Assembly: GCA_021805735.1 (NCBI GenBank)
Contig: JAJZEE010000007.1
Location: 1 to 56,416, forward strand
DNA: 56,416 nucleotides
From: Bacillota bacterium
GTDB lineage: Bacteria > Bacillota > Bacilli > Alicyclobacillales > SLC66
Direction of reading: 5' to 3'
Shown: positions 1 to 7,107 of the stretch, piece after piece
Layout: each line of letters opens with the position of its first letter
Position numbering within the stretch: the first letter of the stretch is position 1
The notes under the pieces: model-generated
The model's input: only the letters and a program-made list of their open reading frames with translations
Told to the model about the DNA's origin: nothing
The model's database searches: none
Translations under genes and position numbers: made by a program

Positions 1-129
1 TACACTGTAACACTCGAACAAAGTGCATCTGCATAACCCATAAAATGTAAGGCCATCGTTCCAAGAGTGGATAGGTACTTTTTTGCGCCTTCAGAGCAAA
101 AAACAAGAACCATTTTCGTATAAAAAGAG

Positions 130-174
130 AAGGTGATCGGGTTATGGCGCGACATGCCATAACCCGATCACCTT
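130..174 (-). terminator. Intrinsic terminator of lexA
   Basis: A perfect 19-bp inverted repeat (130-148 and 156-174, 7-nt loop) is followed in the minus direction by a T-rich run (complement of 121-129). The lexA stop codon lies inside the stem, so the hairpin forms at the very end of the message. No T-run follows it on the plus strand. Confidence 0.85.
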
Positions 175-759
175 GCCCAGTATGGTGACGCGCGAAAATA
201 TCGTGGGTTGCACCGTCCTGTTTTCCCGCTGCAGCCGGACATGGTTCTTCTCCTTAAAAAAGCGTTTCATTGCAGCTTCGTCGTCTTCAGTCACGGCTAC
301 CACGATATCGCCGTTGTCCGTCGCAGCCTGACGCCTCACATATACGAGGTCGCCGTCATGGATCCCGGTGTCGATTATGCTGTCTCCCAGCACCCGCAGG
401 GCGAAGACGTCGCGATCGTCGCGGTCATGGGGCGGAGCCTGCAGGTACTCTTCCATGTCTTCGACCGCCGTGATGGAACTGTTGGCGGTCACCTTGCCCA
501 GCAGGGGAATCGCGCCCTGGACTGGCTGCGCGTGAAACGAGTCGTCGATAATCTCAATCGCATGTGGTTTTGTTGCGTCTCGCCGGATCAGCCCGCGCTG
601 TTCCAGTTTCGACAAATGGCCATGGACCGTGGATGTGCTGGTCAATCCGACGGCGCCTCCGATCTCAAGGACAGACGGCAGATACCCTCGCGCACTTACC
701 GCCTCTTTTATGTTAGATAGAACCGCTTCCTGCTTGGCTTTGGCACTGGCTCGAGCCAT
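142..759 (-). CDS. lexA: LexA repressor (SOS regulator), unusual cleavage site
   Basis: The 205-residue protein matches LexA over its full length: an N-terminal winged HTH (residues about 28-60, with STVHGHLSKLE) and a C-terminal S24 peptidase domain with the catalytic serine in GDSIID (S127) and lysine in AAMKRF (K165). It would repress SOS genes until RecA-stimulated self-cleavage. The start at 759 is chosen because AAAGGAG lies 9 nt upstream; an upstream in-frame ATG at 849 lies beyond the likely promoter. The self-cleavage dipeptide, normally Ala-Gly, is A92-N93 here, within GKVTANSS. A promoter TTGCAT-N18-CATACT (822-827, 798-803, minus strand) overlaps the LexA-box-like palindrome at 825-838, suggesting autoregulation. 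It could also be a second LexA paralogue. Confidence 0.93.
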   Translation of the reverse strand: MARASAKAKQEAVLSNIKEAVSARGYLPSVLEIGGAVGLTSTSTVHGHLSKLEQRGLIRRDATKPHAIEIIDDSFHAQPVQGAIPLLGKVTANSSITAVEDMEEYLQAPPHDRDDRDVFALRVLGDSIIDTGIHDGDLVYVRRQAATDNGDIVVAVTEDDEAAMKRFFKEKNHVRLQRENRTVQPTIFSRVTILGKVIGLWHVAP

Positions 760-797
760 CCGCGCAGTCTCCTTTCTATCCAAGTTCTGCTGGACAG

Positions 798-838
798 AGT
801 ATGGCACGTCATGGCCAATGGATGCAAACACATGTTTG
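798..838. promoter_or_regulatory. LexA box candidate and lexA promoter
   Basis: CAAACACATGTTTG at 825-838 matches 13 of 14 positions of the Bacillus LexA consensus CGAACRNRYGTTYG. It overlaps the -35 of the lexA promoter (minus strand -35 TTGCAT at 822-827, -10 CATACT at 798-803, 18-bp spacing) and lies just before the ribosome binding site of the divergent small gene at 854. One operator could therefore control both genes. The plus-strand promoter is not obvious. Confidence 0.65.
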
Positions 839-853
839 AAGGAGGGCAAGTCA

Positions 854-955
854 ATGACCTCCGGGGTTCTGTTTACCGCCTATCTGGCGATCGTCAACGC
901 AGTACGGGCCAGACGGCGGCGCAAGCGTTCCGTACGCGAACGCACACTGCTGTAA
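854..955 (+). CDS. Putative SOS-controlled 33-aa membrane micropeptide
   Basis: A 33-codon reading frame has GGAGGG 7 nt before its ATG and is followed by a strong intrinsic terminator at 1016-1057, so a short transcript is likely. The peptide has a short hydrophobic N-terminal stretch (LFTAYLAIVNAV) followed by a very arginine-rich tail (RARRRRKRSVRER). The gene is divergent from lexA, the position held in Bacillus by yneA (SOS division inhibitor), but it has no LysM domain and is not YneA. Small SOS-induced membrane peptides such as TisB are a functional analogy only. An inverted repeat GCGTTC-N7-GAACGC (925-943) lies within its coding end. Function is unknown. Confidence 0.5.
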   Translation: MTSGVLFTAYLAIVNAVRARRRRKRSVRERTLL

Positions 956-1015
956 GTAGAAATGTATTTACATTCGTCTTCTTTTCCACTACGATGATGT
1001 ACGAAAGTTTGGGTG

Positions 1016-1057
1016 AAGGAAGACGGGGTGGCGGCCCTTAACGTCTTCCTTTTTTAT
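1016..1057 (+). terminator. Intrinsic terminator after the small gene
   Basis: AAGGAAGACG at 1016-1025 pairs with CGTCTTCCTT at 1042-1051, followed by TTTTATTTT. The only gene it can serve on this strand is the 33-codon frame at 854-955. Confidence 0.8.
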
Positions 1058-1077
1058 TTTCACTTTCGCCGCTCCTT

Positions 1078-1127
1078 AGACAATGAATGGCGTTACAGCC
1101 TCTGGCTGCACACGCCATTCATTGTCT
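1078..1127. repeat. Long perfect hairpin without T-run
   Basis: A perfect 16-bp inverted repeat (1078-1093 and 1112-1127) encloses a second 5-bp stem, CAGCC/GGCTG, at 1096-1100 and 1104-1108. Neither side has a T-run, so it is not a standard terminator. The rest of 1128-1305 shows no gene. Confidence 0.6.
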
Positions 1128-1305
1128 CCTACCACCGTCTCCCTAGGCAAGAAAAAGTCTCTTTTTCCCCGACAGGGAGACGGAGAGGCAACAGCTGCGG
1201 ACGTTGTCCAACTCATATTGATCACCCCAACTATTTGACGATGTGGAACGAAGTGAGGTTACAAAACGAATTCCATGATTAACGTGAACGAACGATCATC
1301 TTTTG

Positions 1306-1364
1306 TTGACGCGCGAGAGGATCAACGGTAGAATATGAACAAAAGTTCAATGAAAATGTGTTCA
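1306..1364 (+). promoter_or_regulatory. Promoter with tandem TetR-type operators
   Basis: A near-ideal SigA promoter, TTGACG (1306-1311), 17-bp spacer, TAGAAT (1329-1334), is followed directly by the palindrome TGAACAAAAGTTCA (1336-1349) and a second TGAA-N6-TTCA element (1351-1364). The first palindrome covers the expected start of transcription. The operon it drives contains its own TetR gene, the likely ligand of these sites. Confidence 0.7.
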
Positions 1365-1393
1365 CTAAAACCAATAGGACCGGGGGCTACCAC

Positions 1394-2869
1394 ATGGCGA
1401 GCAGAAAAGTATGCATCGTTGGGGCGGGTTTAGCTGGACTCAGTGCGGGAATTCATCTGCAGCAACAGGGGTTTGATACCGAGATCTTTGAATTGGCGGG
1501 CTGGGCCGGCGGTATGTGCACGGCCTGGGTGCGCAGAAACTATCGGTTCGACGGTTGCATCCACTGGATGGTAGGCACAAGGCCGGGAGACGAGTACTAC
1601 AAACTCTTTCGCGAGGTGGATGCGTTGGCAGAAGACACGGTGATTTTCAACGCCGAATCCATCAGGCTGGAGGTCGGCGGTGTGATGTATGACCTGCCTA
1701 TGACCATCGCCCAATTCAAGGAGTTCCTGTATTCACTTTCGCCATCAGACCGCAGGCCCATCGATGAACTTTGCAAGAGTATTGAAGCCATGATGAAAAC
1801 CAAAATGCCCGCCGGAGCACCCTCAAATTTCGCCGCATTGATAAAAGTATTAAGGGAAAGTGGAGGGTTTCTGAGGCTGGCGCGGAAGTATATGGGCAGA
1901 ACTATGAAGGACCTTGCCGACGACTTTCAGAGCGCGACCATACAGTCCATCTTATACAATCTCATGCCGACGGAATTCTCGGCAGTGGCGTTAATCCTGA
2001 TGTTGGGCACGCGCATGAGTGGCAATGCCGGCTATCCCATAGGAGGCGCCCTTGATGTGATTCGACGGGTGGAAGCGAAATACCGCGATCTCGGTGGGAA
2101 GATCCATTTTCTCTCCAAGGTTGACAAGATTGTCGTAAACAACAACGGCAGAGCTGTGGGCGTTCAGTCCAAGGGTGTATTCCACGCGACGGACGCAGTC
2201 ATTGCCGCCTGTGACGCGTACGATACCTTGGCAAATATGCTGGGTGGAGAATACAAACATGAGCAGCTCGACACGATGCTTGAATCGGGACCGCTGTTTT
2301 CTCCCTTGATTCTGGTCTCCTATGGACTGAAACAGCAGTTTGATATTCCCTATTCCCTCACCCTGGAGGTTCCAAACGGCATTGACACAACACCTGATAT
2401 AACGGTGCACACCATGCACCTGCGATCTTTTGATTTTGATGAAACAGCCGCGCCCTCCGGTTGCAGCAGTGTCATGGTGACATTGACAGCTCCCTGCGAT
2501 TACTGGCACAATCTTCGCAATCGTGATATGACAGAATACAGGCAGCAAAAGCAGCGGTTGGCGAACACCGTGGCAACGGTGATAGAACAGCGGTTTCCCG
2601 GCTTCAAGGACGCCATAGAGGTCATCGATGTCGCGACACCCGCCACATACATTCATTTGACCAACGTCTATAAGGCTTCCTTTGAAGGGTTCCTGCCGAC
2701 GCCAGCCATGCTGAAAACAAATGTCCGAAAGACAATTCCCGGAGTGCAAAACTTGGTGCTTTGCGGCCAGTGGACGGAGCCAGGTGGTGGAATCTGCACA
2801 GCCGTTGCTAGCGGGAAAGGCGCCGCGCGCAGGGTTATGAAAGCCATCAAACCACGACGAGAAAGGTGA
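1394..2869 (+). CDS. FAD-dependent oxidoreductase, phytoene desaturase/isomerase-like
   Basis: The 491-residue protein starts with a Rossmann dinucleotide-binding motif (VGAGLAGLSAG, residues about 7-17) followed by an acidic residue at the end of strand 2 (EIFE). It ends with the second FAD-binding segment (CGQWTEPGGGICTAVASG). This is the architecture of the CrtI/carotenoid isomerase/retinol saturase group, length 490-500; substrates in this group are polyenes or other hydrophobic molecules. ATG at 1394 is preferred to a GTG at 1358 because it begins directly at the FAD-binding strand, although its ribosome site (GGGGG) is weak. It is the first gene of a TetR-controlled operon, only 4 bp before the regulator. 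The actual substrate is unknown. Confidence 0.8.
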   Translation: MASRKVCIVGAGLAGLSAGIHLQQQGFDTEIFELAGWAGGMCTAWVRRNYRFDGCIHWMVGTRPGDEYYKLFREVDALAEDTVIFNAESIRLEVGGVMYDLPMTIAQFKEFLYSLSPSDRRPIDELCKSIEAMMKTKMPAGAPSNFAALIKVLRESGGFLRLARKYMGRTMKDLADDFQSATIQSILYNLMPTEFSAVALILMLGTRMSGNAGYPIGGALDVIRRVEAKYRDLGGKIHFLSKVDKIVVNNNGRAVGVQSKGVFHATDAVIAACDAYDTLANMLGGEYKHEQLDTMLESGPLFSPLILVSYGLKQQFDIPYSLTLEVPNGIDTTPDITVHTMHLRSFDFDETAAPSGCSSVMVTLTAPCDYWHNLRNRDMTEYRQQKQRLANTVATVIEQRFPGFKDAIEVIDVATPATYIHLTNVYKASFEGFLPTPAMLKTNVRKTIPGVQNLVLCGQWTEPGGGICTAVASGKGAARRVMKAIKPRRER

Positions 2870-2873
2870 AGAA

Positions 2874-3482
2874 GTGAATACACGTCAGCAACAGAGACAA
2901 GAACGCCGTGAACAAATACTCCATTGCAGCCTCGACATCATCATTCACCGCGGATTTGAGGCGATGAAGATCCGCGACATTGCCGACAGACTCAATATCA
3001 GCGTCGGTTTGTTTTTTAACTATTTCGCGTCAAAGGAAGCGGTCTATGAAGAACTTGTCAGGATTGGACTTTCCGGGCCTGAGAGTGTCTTGGAATTCAA
3101 CATTGATGGTATTGGGCCCATCGAGCTGTTTGAAAAAATGACCGCAGCTATCTTCGAATCCTTGAAGACCAATTCCCTTACGGCGAAAATGTTTTTGCTC
3201 ATGAGTCAGACGTTGAAATCGGATGCGGTGCCTGACAGCGTTAAGAAACTGGTCGCCGACCTTGATGTTGTCACGCCGGTCATTCCAGTGATTTGCAAAG
3301 GCCAGCAATGCGGCGAGATGAAACCAGGCGATCCCGCTGCATTGGCCACGGCCTATTGGGGCGCAGTACAGGGAATTGCGGAGAGCTTCGCGATCCACCC
3401 TGAGATACCTTTGCCCGAAAGTAGCTGGATTGTCGATATTCTGCGGGCGAACCCTTTTCGGACAACCTCCTCAAGCGAATGA
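2874..3482 (+). CDS. TetR/AcrR-family transcriptional regulator
   Basis: This 202-residue protein has a typical N-terminal TetR DNA-binding domain (IRDIADRLNISVGLFFNYFASKEAV across residues about 35-60) and a helical ligand-binding C-terminal part. It starts with GTG 4 bp after the oxidoreductase stop, with AAGGTGAAG as ribosome site overlapping that gene's end, so the two are translationally linked. It probably binds the tandem palindromes at 1336-1364 and represses its own operon; the inducer may be a substrate of the neighbouring enzymes or the exporter. Confidence 0.85.
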   Translation: MNTRQQQRQERREQILHCSLDIIIHRGFEAMKIRDIADRLNISVGLFFNYFASKEAVYEELVRIGLSGPESVLEFNIDGIGPIELFEKMTAAIFESLKTNSLTAKMFLLMSQTLKSDAVPDSVKKLVADLDVVTPVIPVICKGQQCGEMKPGDPAALATAYWGAVQGIAESFAIHPEIPLPESSWIVDILRANPFRTTSSSE

Positions 3483-3590
3483 GGGTGTTCGTTTCATCTT
3501 ACCCCGATGCAAGTCACGCGGATGGTAGACATTCGCATAAAAGAGGTTGAAGTAGACGATGCAGATTGCCAAGCGACGGGGGGATAATGA

Positions 3591-3899
3591 GTGATAACTG
3601 AAGCGGCGATCCTCAATGTTCGATACGGAATGGAGCAGGAATTTGAGAACTCGTTCAGGAGGGCCTCAAAGATAATCTCTTCAATGTCCGGATACCTATC
3701 ACATGAGTTGCAAAGGTGCATAGAGGTTCGGGGCAAATACCTCTTGCTTGTGAAATGGGAACAGTTGGAGGACCATATCATTGGATTTAGACAGTCGGAA
3801 GAATATCAGGAGTGGCGAGAGTTACTCCATCATTTTTATGAACCTTTCCCCACCGTGGAGCATTTTGAAACTGTACCCAATTTGACGGGTGGCGATTGA
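3591..3899 (+). CDS. ABM-domain (antibiotic biosynthesis monooxygenase-like) protein
   Basis: This 102-residue protein is a single ABM ferredoxin-like fold, recognised by the opening ITEAAILNVRYGMEQEFENSF and the central YLLLVKWEQLEDHIIGFR with the usual FRQSEEYQEW segment. Members are cofactor-free monooxygenases or small-molecule-binding proteins, usually dimers. The GTG start at 3591 follows GGGGGG. It is the third gene of the TetR operon and its end touches the start of the transporter region. The specific reaction cannot be told. Confidence 0.75.
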   Translation: MITEAAILNVRYGMEQEFENSFRRASKIISSMSGYLSHELQRCIEVRGKYLLLVKWEQLEDHIIGFRQSEEYQEWRELLHHFYEPFPTVEHFETVPNLTGGD

Positions 3900-3988
3900 C
3901 TGACAAGGATACGGATCCTCTGTTATCGCGAGGGGGTGTGAAAGAAAAAGATTATCCCATCCTTCGTAGAGAGAGAAGGCAAATATCC

Positions 3989-4614
3989 ATGCATCGCAAG
4001 ACTAAGGCCTATCTGTCGATGACCGCCGCCATGATCACCGTGGGGAGCTCGTTCGTGGTCAGCAAATTCATCGTGGCGCGCTTTCCTGTGTTCCTAGCTT
4101 CGGGACTTCGCTATGGCTTGGCTGCTGTGATTTTTCTTGTCATTCTCTACGTCAAGGAGCACGGATTCCCCAAACTCGCTCGCCAGGATGTTCTGCGTCT
4201 GTTTCTGCTTGCGCTGTGATCGGAGAATCCATGTTCACCATCCTTGGGAAAATTCTCTCCGGGCGGCTGTCTCCCCTCGCCATTTCGACGTACGTCACGG
4301 TCTTTGGTTTCTTGATGTTTTTACCGTTCGCCATGTACCAGGCCCTTTCCTTCAATTTTCTCGCTCCATCCGTTGCCGACTGGATGAATATTGTTTATTA
4401 CGCGGTCGTGGTTACCGTCGTCGGCTTCACCCTATGGTATTCAGGCGTCTCCGTTGTTCCCGCCAGCACGGCGGGCGTGTTTACCGGTGTGATCGCCGTC
4501 TCTGCTTTGTTGCTGTCCTATGTATTCTTGAAGGAACCTCTCAGGCGGGAATATCTGGTTGGCGCCGTGTTTGTGTTGGTCGGCGTGTACGTGACCACGC
4601 GTCGACCGTCTTAA
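3989..4614 (+). pseudogene. EamA/DMT-family transporter, internally deleted
   Basis: Two adjacent frames give the start and the end of one EamA (drug/metabolite transporter) permease. The first (ATG 3989 to TGA 4217-4219, about 76 residues) covers the first two or three membrane helices. The second (from GTG 4216 to 4614) begins at the second EamA repeat (FTILGKILSGRLSPLAISTY) and runs to the C-terminus (VLVGVYVTTRRPS). Against the usual 290-residue layout, about 70 central residues are missing and the frames differ, so a deletion with frameshift broke the gene. It would have been the exporter of the TetR operon. A split two-protein transporter is less likely because the missing helices occur nowhere nearby. 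Confidence 0.7.
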
Positions 4615-5038
4615 GGGGCGCGCGATTCTGGAACGAGCGAGTGTATTTCTTCGGAGAAAGCGGCGGGGCACTGTACATCGTGCCTTTCGCATCGAATGAG
4701 CATGGGGATGTTCAGCGTTCTCAAGGACTCGCGAATATCATACTTCTTGAGATCCTGATTGTACGTCGCCATCCTCTTTCTAGTGAGTGATAACTTCCTG
4801 ACCTTGGAACACAGCGATCCAGGTTGTCAAGGTGCGCATCCTTAGATATGAATAGCCTCCCTGCGACAATCAGCCTTCGTCGGGCCAAGCGGTGCTCTGT
4901 GTACAAACGGTGATCCACCAAAGCTGAGGTCGAGATACACGAGATTCCTTGACAAGACTGCCAAGAATCAAATGATCTCCCCCGTATCAATGGAGGATGC
5001 CTTTTTTATCTCACGGAAGCAGCCGCCTGCTCATTGTT
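4615..5038. other. Intergenic stretch without recognisable gene
   Basis: No reading frame here resembles a known family. A minus-strand open frame at 4721-4990 lacks a ribosome site and family signature. Near the right end, a weak inverted repeat followed by CCTTTTTTAT (about 4968-5008) could be a plus-strand terminator. Confidence 0.4.
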
Positions 5039-5419
5039 TCACACGGGCATTCCGATGCCCTTGGACAGTTGGTACACCACGTACTGATTGAGGCTAACGC
5101 CTTCTTCACGCGCCTTCTCGACCAAAGTCTTGTGAAGAGACTTCGGCAAGCGAGCGATGAACTTGCCGGAGAATTCTTCTGGATCGGCAGTCGGCTCAGG
5201 GATTGCGACGCCCATGTCCAAAGCGGCCATGAGCCATTCCCGTTTCGCATCTTCGATCATGCGGTACGCGTCTTCCACCGTTTCTCCTTGACTGATGCAG
5301 CCTGTCAATTCATTGATTCTCACAGCAAATCCACCTTCTGGCGACGGAACCAGCGTAATCGAGTACGGGAGCGACAGGTAGTGATCGAGTGATCCCTTTT
5401 CCAGTGGCTTCTTCTCCAT
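5039..5419 (-). CDS. hicB: HicB-family antitoxin
   Basis: The 126-residue protein has the HicB pseudo-RNase H fold at its N-terminus (YSITLVPSPEGGFAVRINELTGCISQGETVEDA) and a ribbon-helix-helix C-terminus (FIARLPKSLHKTLVEKAREEGVSLNQYVVYQL). The first part would bind and block HicA, the second would bind operator DNA. Its ATG overlaps the hicA stop by one base (TAATG), so both are made from one message. The length is typical of HicB proteins with a fused DNA-binding tail. Confidence 0.9.
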   Translation of the reverse strand: MEKKPLEKGSLDHYLSLPYSITLVPSPEGGFAVRINELTGCISQGETVEDAYRMIEDAKREWLMAALDMGVAIPEPTADPEEFSGKFIARLPKSLHKTLVEKAREEGVSLNQYVVYQLSKGIGMPV

Positions 5420-5649
5420 TAGAGCAGACCCTCCTTTTTGAGCGTCTCGATAATCATGTGGACATATGCTTCATTTACGTAGGGGCGATGAATCGGTACA
5501 GTAAGAGGCTTCATTCCTGGCTTGCGGAACGTGTAATGGCTCGAACCGCCATTCGGTTGATGTATCGTGTAGCCAAAGCGCTGAAGGATTTTGGCGAGAT
5601 CCGAAAACACCACGGTCTTAGGATTTTGCTGGATCGCCTCCACCGTCAT
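5419..5649 (-). CDS. hicA: HicA-family mRNA interferase toxin
   Basis: A 76-residue HicA toxin: the double-stranded-RNA-binding-like fold contains the conserved GGSSHYTFRKPG with the catalytic histidine at residue 38, and the end (YVHMIIETLKKEGLL) is typical. It cleaves mRNA when not bound by HicB, encoded by the overlapping next gene. The start ATG at 5649 lies about 17 nt after GAGGAG, a long spacing, so translation may be weak. ATGGTATCAT covers the start codon region and recurs at 5801-5810. Confidence 0.9.
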   Translation of the reverse strand: MTVEAIQQNPKTVVFSDLAKILQRFGYTIHQPNGGSSHYTFRKPGMKPLTVPIHRPYVNEAYVHMIIETLKKEGLL

Positions 5650-5810
5650 GGTATCATATATAGTATCTCCTCGCGAACATTATACGCAGTGATAATGGAT
5701 AGACCCGGCGAGACTGGTGCGGGAACCATCGCAAGACGCACGAAATTCCCGGCCCGTCAGGATCGCAGCATCGCAATAACCTGTGCTAATGTTATCCAAT
5801 ATGGTATCAT
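5648..5810. repeat. Two copies of ATGGTATCAT between hicA and the IS element
   Basis: The decamer occurs at 5648-5657, over the hicA start, and at 5801-5810, just before the transposase gene, in the same orientation 153 bp apart. The second copy lies inside CCAATA-N11-TATTGG. Whether the copies belong to the hicAB operator or to the element end is unclear. Confidence 0.35.
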
Positions 5811-5830
5811 CGTATTGGTTGAGAGAGCCA

Positions 5831-6159
5831 ATGGAAGAAAAGTATGTGAGTATCGGAAAGGCCGCGAAGATGCTCGGTGTCAGTATTGGCGCCCTGCGAA
5901 AATGGGAAGAGAACGGTCTATTAACGCCGGAGCGGGCACCGACCGGGCATCGCCGCTATCGTGTCGCCGGGTTACAAAAACTTATGCACGAGAAAGACGA
6001 GTCACCAATTTTACGTACGCCATTTATGCTAGAGTGTAAACGAAAAAGCAAGAAGACGCAGGAAATTTGGACCGTCAAACGGGTCGATTGAGCGCTTATG
6101 CCGCAAAACAAGGCTGGCCTATTTTCGCCGCACGAATCCGTGACGGGAGTGGAACTGAA
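5831..6159 (+). pseudogene. tnpA: IS607-family serine transposase TnpA, inactivated
   Basis: The N-terminus (EEKYVSIGKAAKMLGVSIGALRKWEENG, then TGHRRYRV) is the MerR-like HTH of IS607 TnpA. After a frameshift near 5985-6005 the resolvase domain continues as TYAIYARV, stop, TKKQEDAGNLDRQ. In the family this reads YARVSTxxQ, with the serine as nucleophile; here TAA (6037-6039) stands exactly at that serine. The domain continues to about 6150 (AAKQGWPIF) and then runs straight into tnpB, so the rest of the catalytic domain is deleted. The gene is dead by three independent lesions. Confidence 0.75.
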
Positions 6160-6858
6160 ATGAAAACGACGTTTCAAGGCGTCTTGCTTGAAGTTGGCGA
6201 GGAGACCGCCCAATGCTTGGACCGCCTGATGCGGAAATGCGGATTCATGGTGCGCTGCGCCTATTGGAGTCAGGCACAAAAGTGGGCGAATTGGAACGCA
6301 TCCTGGCCGCGGAAACCGGATTGCCGCTTCGTTACGCAAAAGACGCCGTGGCCGAAGCCAGGCAACTAATCGCTAGCCAAAAGGTCCTCGTCAAGGAGCA
6401 TTTGCAACTTTGGCAACGACGCGAGAAAAAGACGGCGGCGAGGATACACAAGATCGCGAGACAGGATTCAACCTCACGCAAGTTGCCGGGACTTCGAAGC
6501 AAACTGGAGAAGCAGCAACGCAAGGCGGCGTTTTACCAACAACATGCAGAGCAAAGTACGTTTCCTCCGGTGATTTTCGGAAGCCGTGAACTGTATCTTT
6601 CGCAGTTCAAAGAGGGTGTCAATCAGGCAGCGTGGCGCTATTGCGCCAGGCGATCGAACGGGGCGATCCGTATCAGGTGGAAATCCTGCGCAAGCGCGGG
6701 GTTTATCGCGTTCACGTCACGGTCGAGGAAATGCCCGCCAAGCTGGTGACGTATCCGGTCAACGGATGGGTCAGAAACTGATTGAAAAAACCTTGAAGGG
6801 GAAAGGAGGCAGCCTGGTTTCGTGGTTGGATCAACGCAAGGAACTGCTTCAAGGGTAA
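6160..6858 (+). pseudogene. tnpB: TnpB (IS605 OrfB-like RNA-guided nuclease) remnant
   Basis: Starting at ATG 6160 the sequence MKTTFQGVLLEVGEETAQCLDRL is followed, after a one-base shift near 6262, by RLLESGTKVGELERILAAETGLPLRYA, the usual N-terminal region of TnpB. A second shift near 6640 leads to a strand-rich segment (YQVEILRKRGVYRVHVTVEE). The RuvC nuclease core and zinc finger that should follow are missing, replaced by a short tail near 6765-6858. TnpB proteins are RNA-guided DNA nucleases that support transposon retention. This copy cannot be active. Confidence 0.65.
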
Positions 6859-7068
6859 CGAAAGGCTCCTGCCGCGTACACGTGGAGAAAGGCGCGGCGG
6901 GAAATCTGATCGGGACCGGGTAACACCCGGGAAGATGGCAACACGGATCAGACATAGGAAAGGGCGACTTTTCCGTTCTCTGGTCCGGCTCATCTTCGGT
7001 GGTGCGAGAGCAGCCGCCAAGCGGATGAATCCTGCAAGACCGCGGACTCGAAAGAGTCGAAAGGACCT
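6859..7068 (+). ncRNA. Possible remnant of the element's right-end guide RNA region
   Basis: Downstream of the tnpB remnant several compact hairpins lie close together: CCGGG/CCCGGG around 6915-6931, and GACTC-GAAA-GAGTC (7045-7058) with a GNRA loop. TnpB guide RNAs come from this position. There is no direct evidence of function, and the nuclease gene is broken. Confidence 0.25.
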
Positions 7069-7107
7069 ATGAGAGATTATAGTAGGTTTTTTGAACCAGG
7101 GAAGTTG

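Larger units (their letters stand above)
5831..7068 (+). mobile_element. Decayed IS607-family insertion sequence (tnpA-tnpB remnants)
   Basis: An IS607-like serine transposase and an adjacent TnpB-type gene are recognisable in order, both carrying stops, frameshifts and deletions. The element ends before the intact GNAT gene at 7108. Its exact ends cannot be fixed because IS607 elements have no terminal inverted repeats and make no target duplication. Confidence 0.75.

Noticed and set aside
854-955. Small gene beside lexA as yneA
   Set aside because: It is too short, lacks a LysM domain and has a different hydrophobic pattern.
4721-4990. Minus-strand open frame of 89 codons as a PIN-like toxin
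   Set aside because: Only a short stretch recalls such proteins; no acidic active-site pattern or ribosome site is present.
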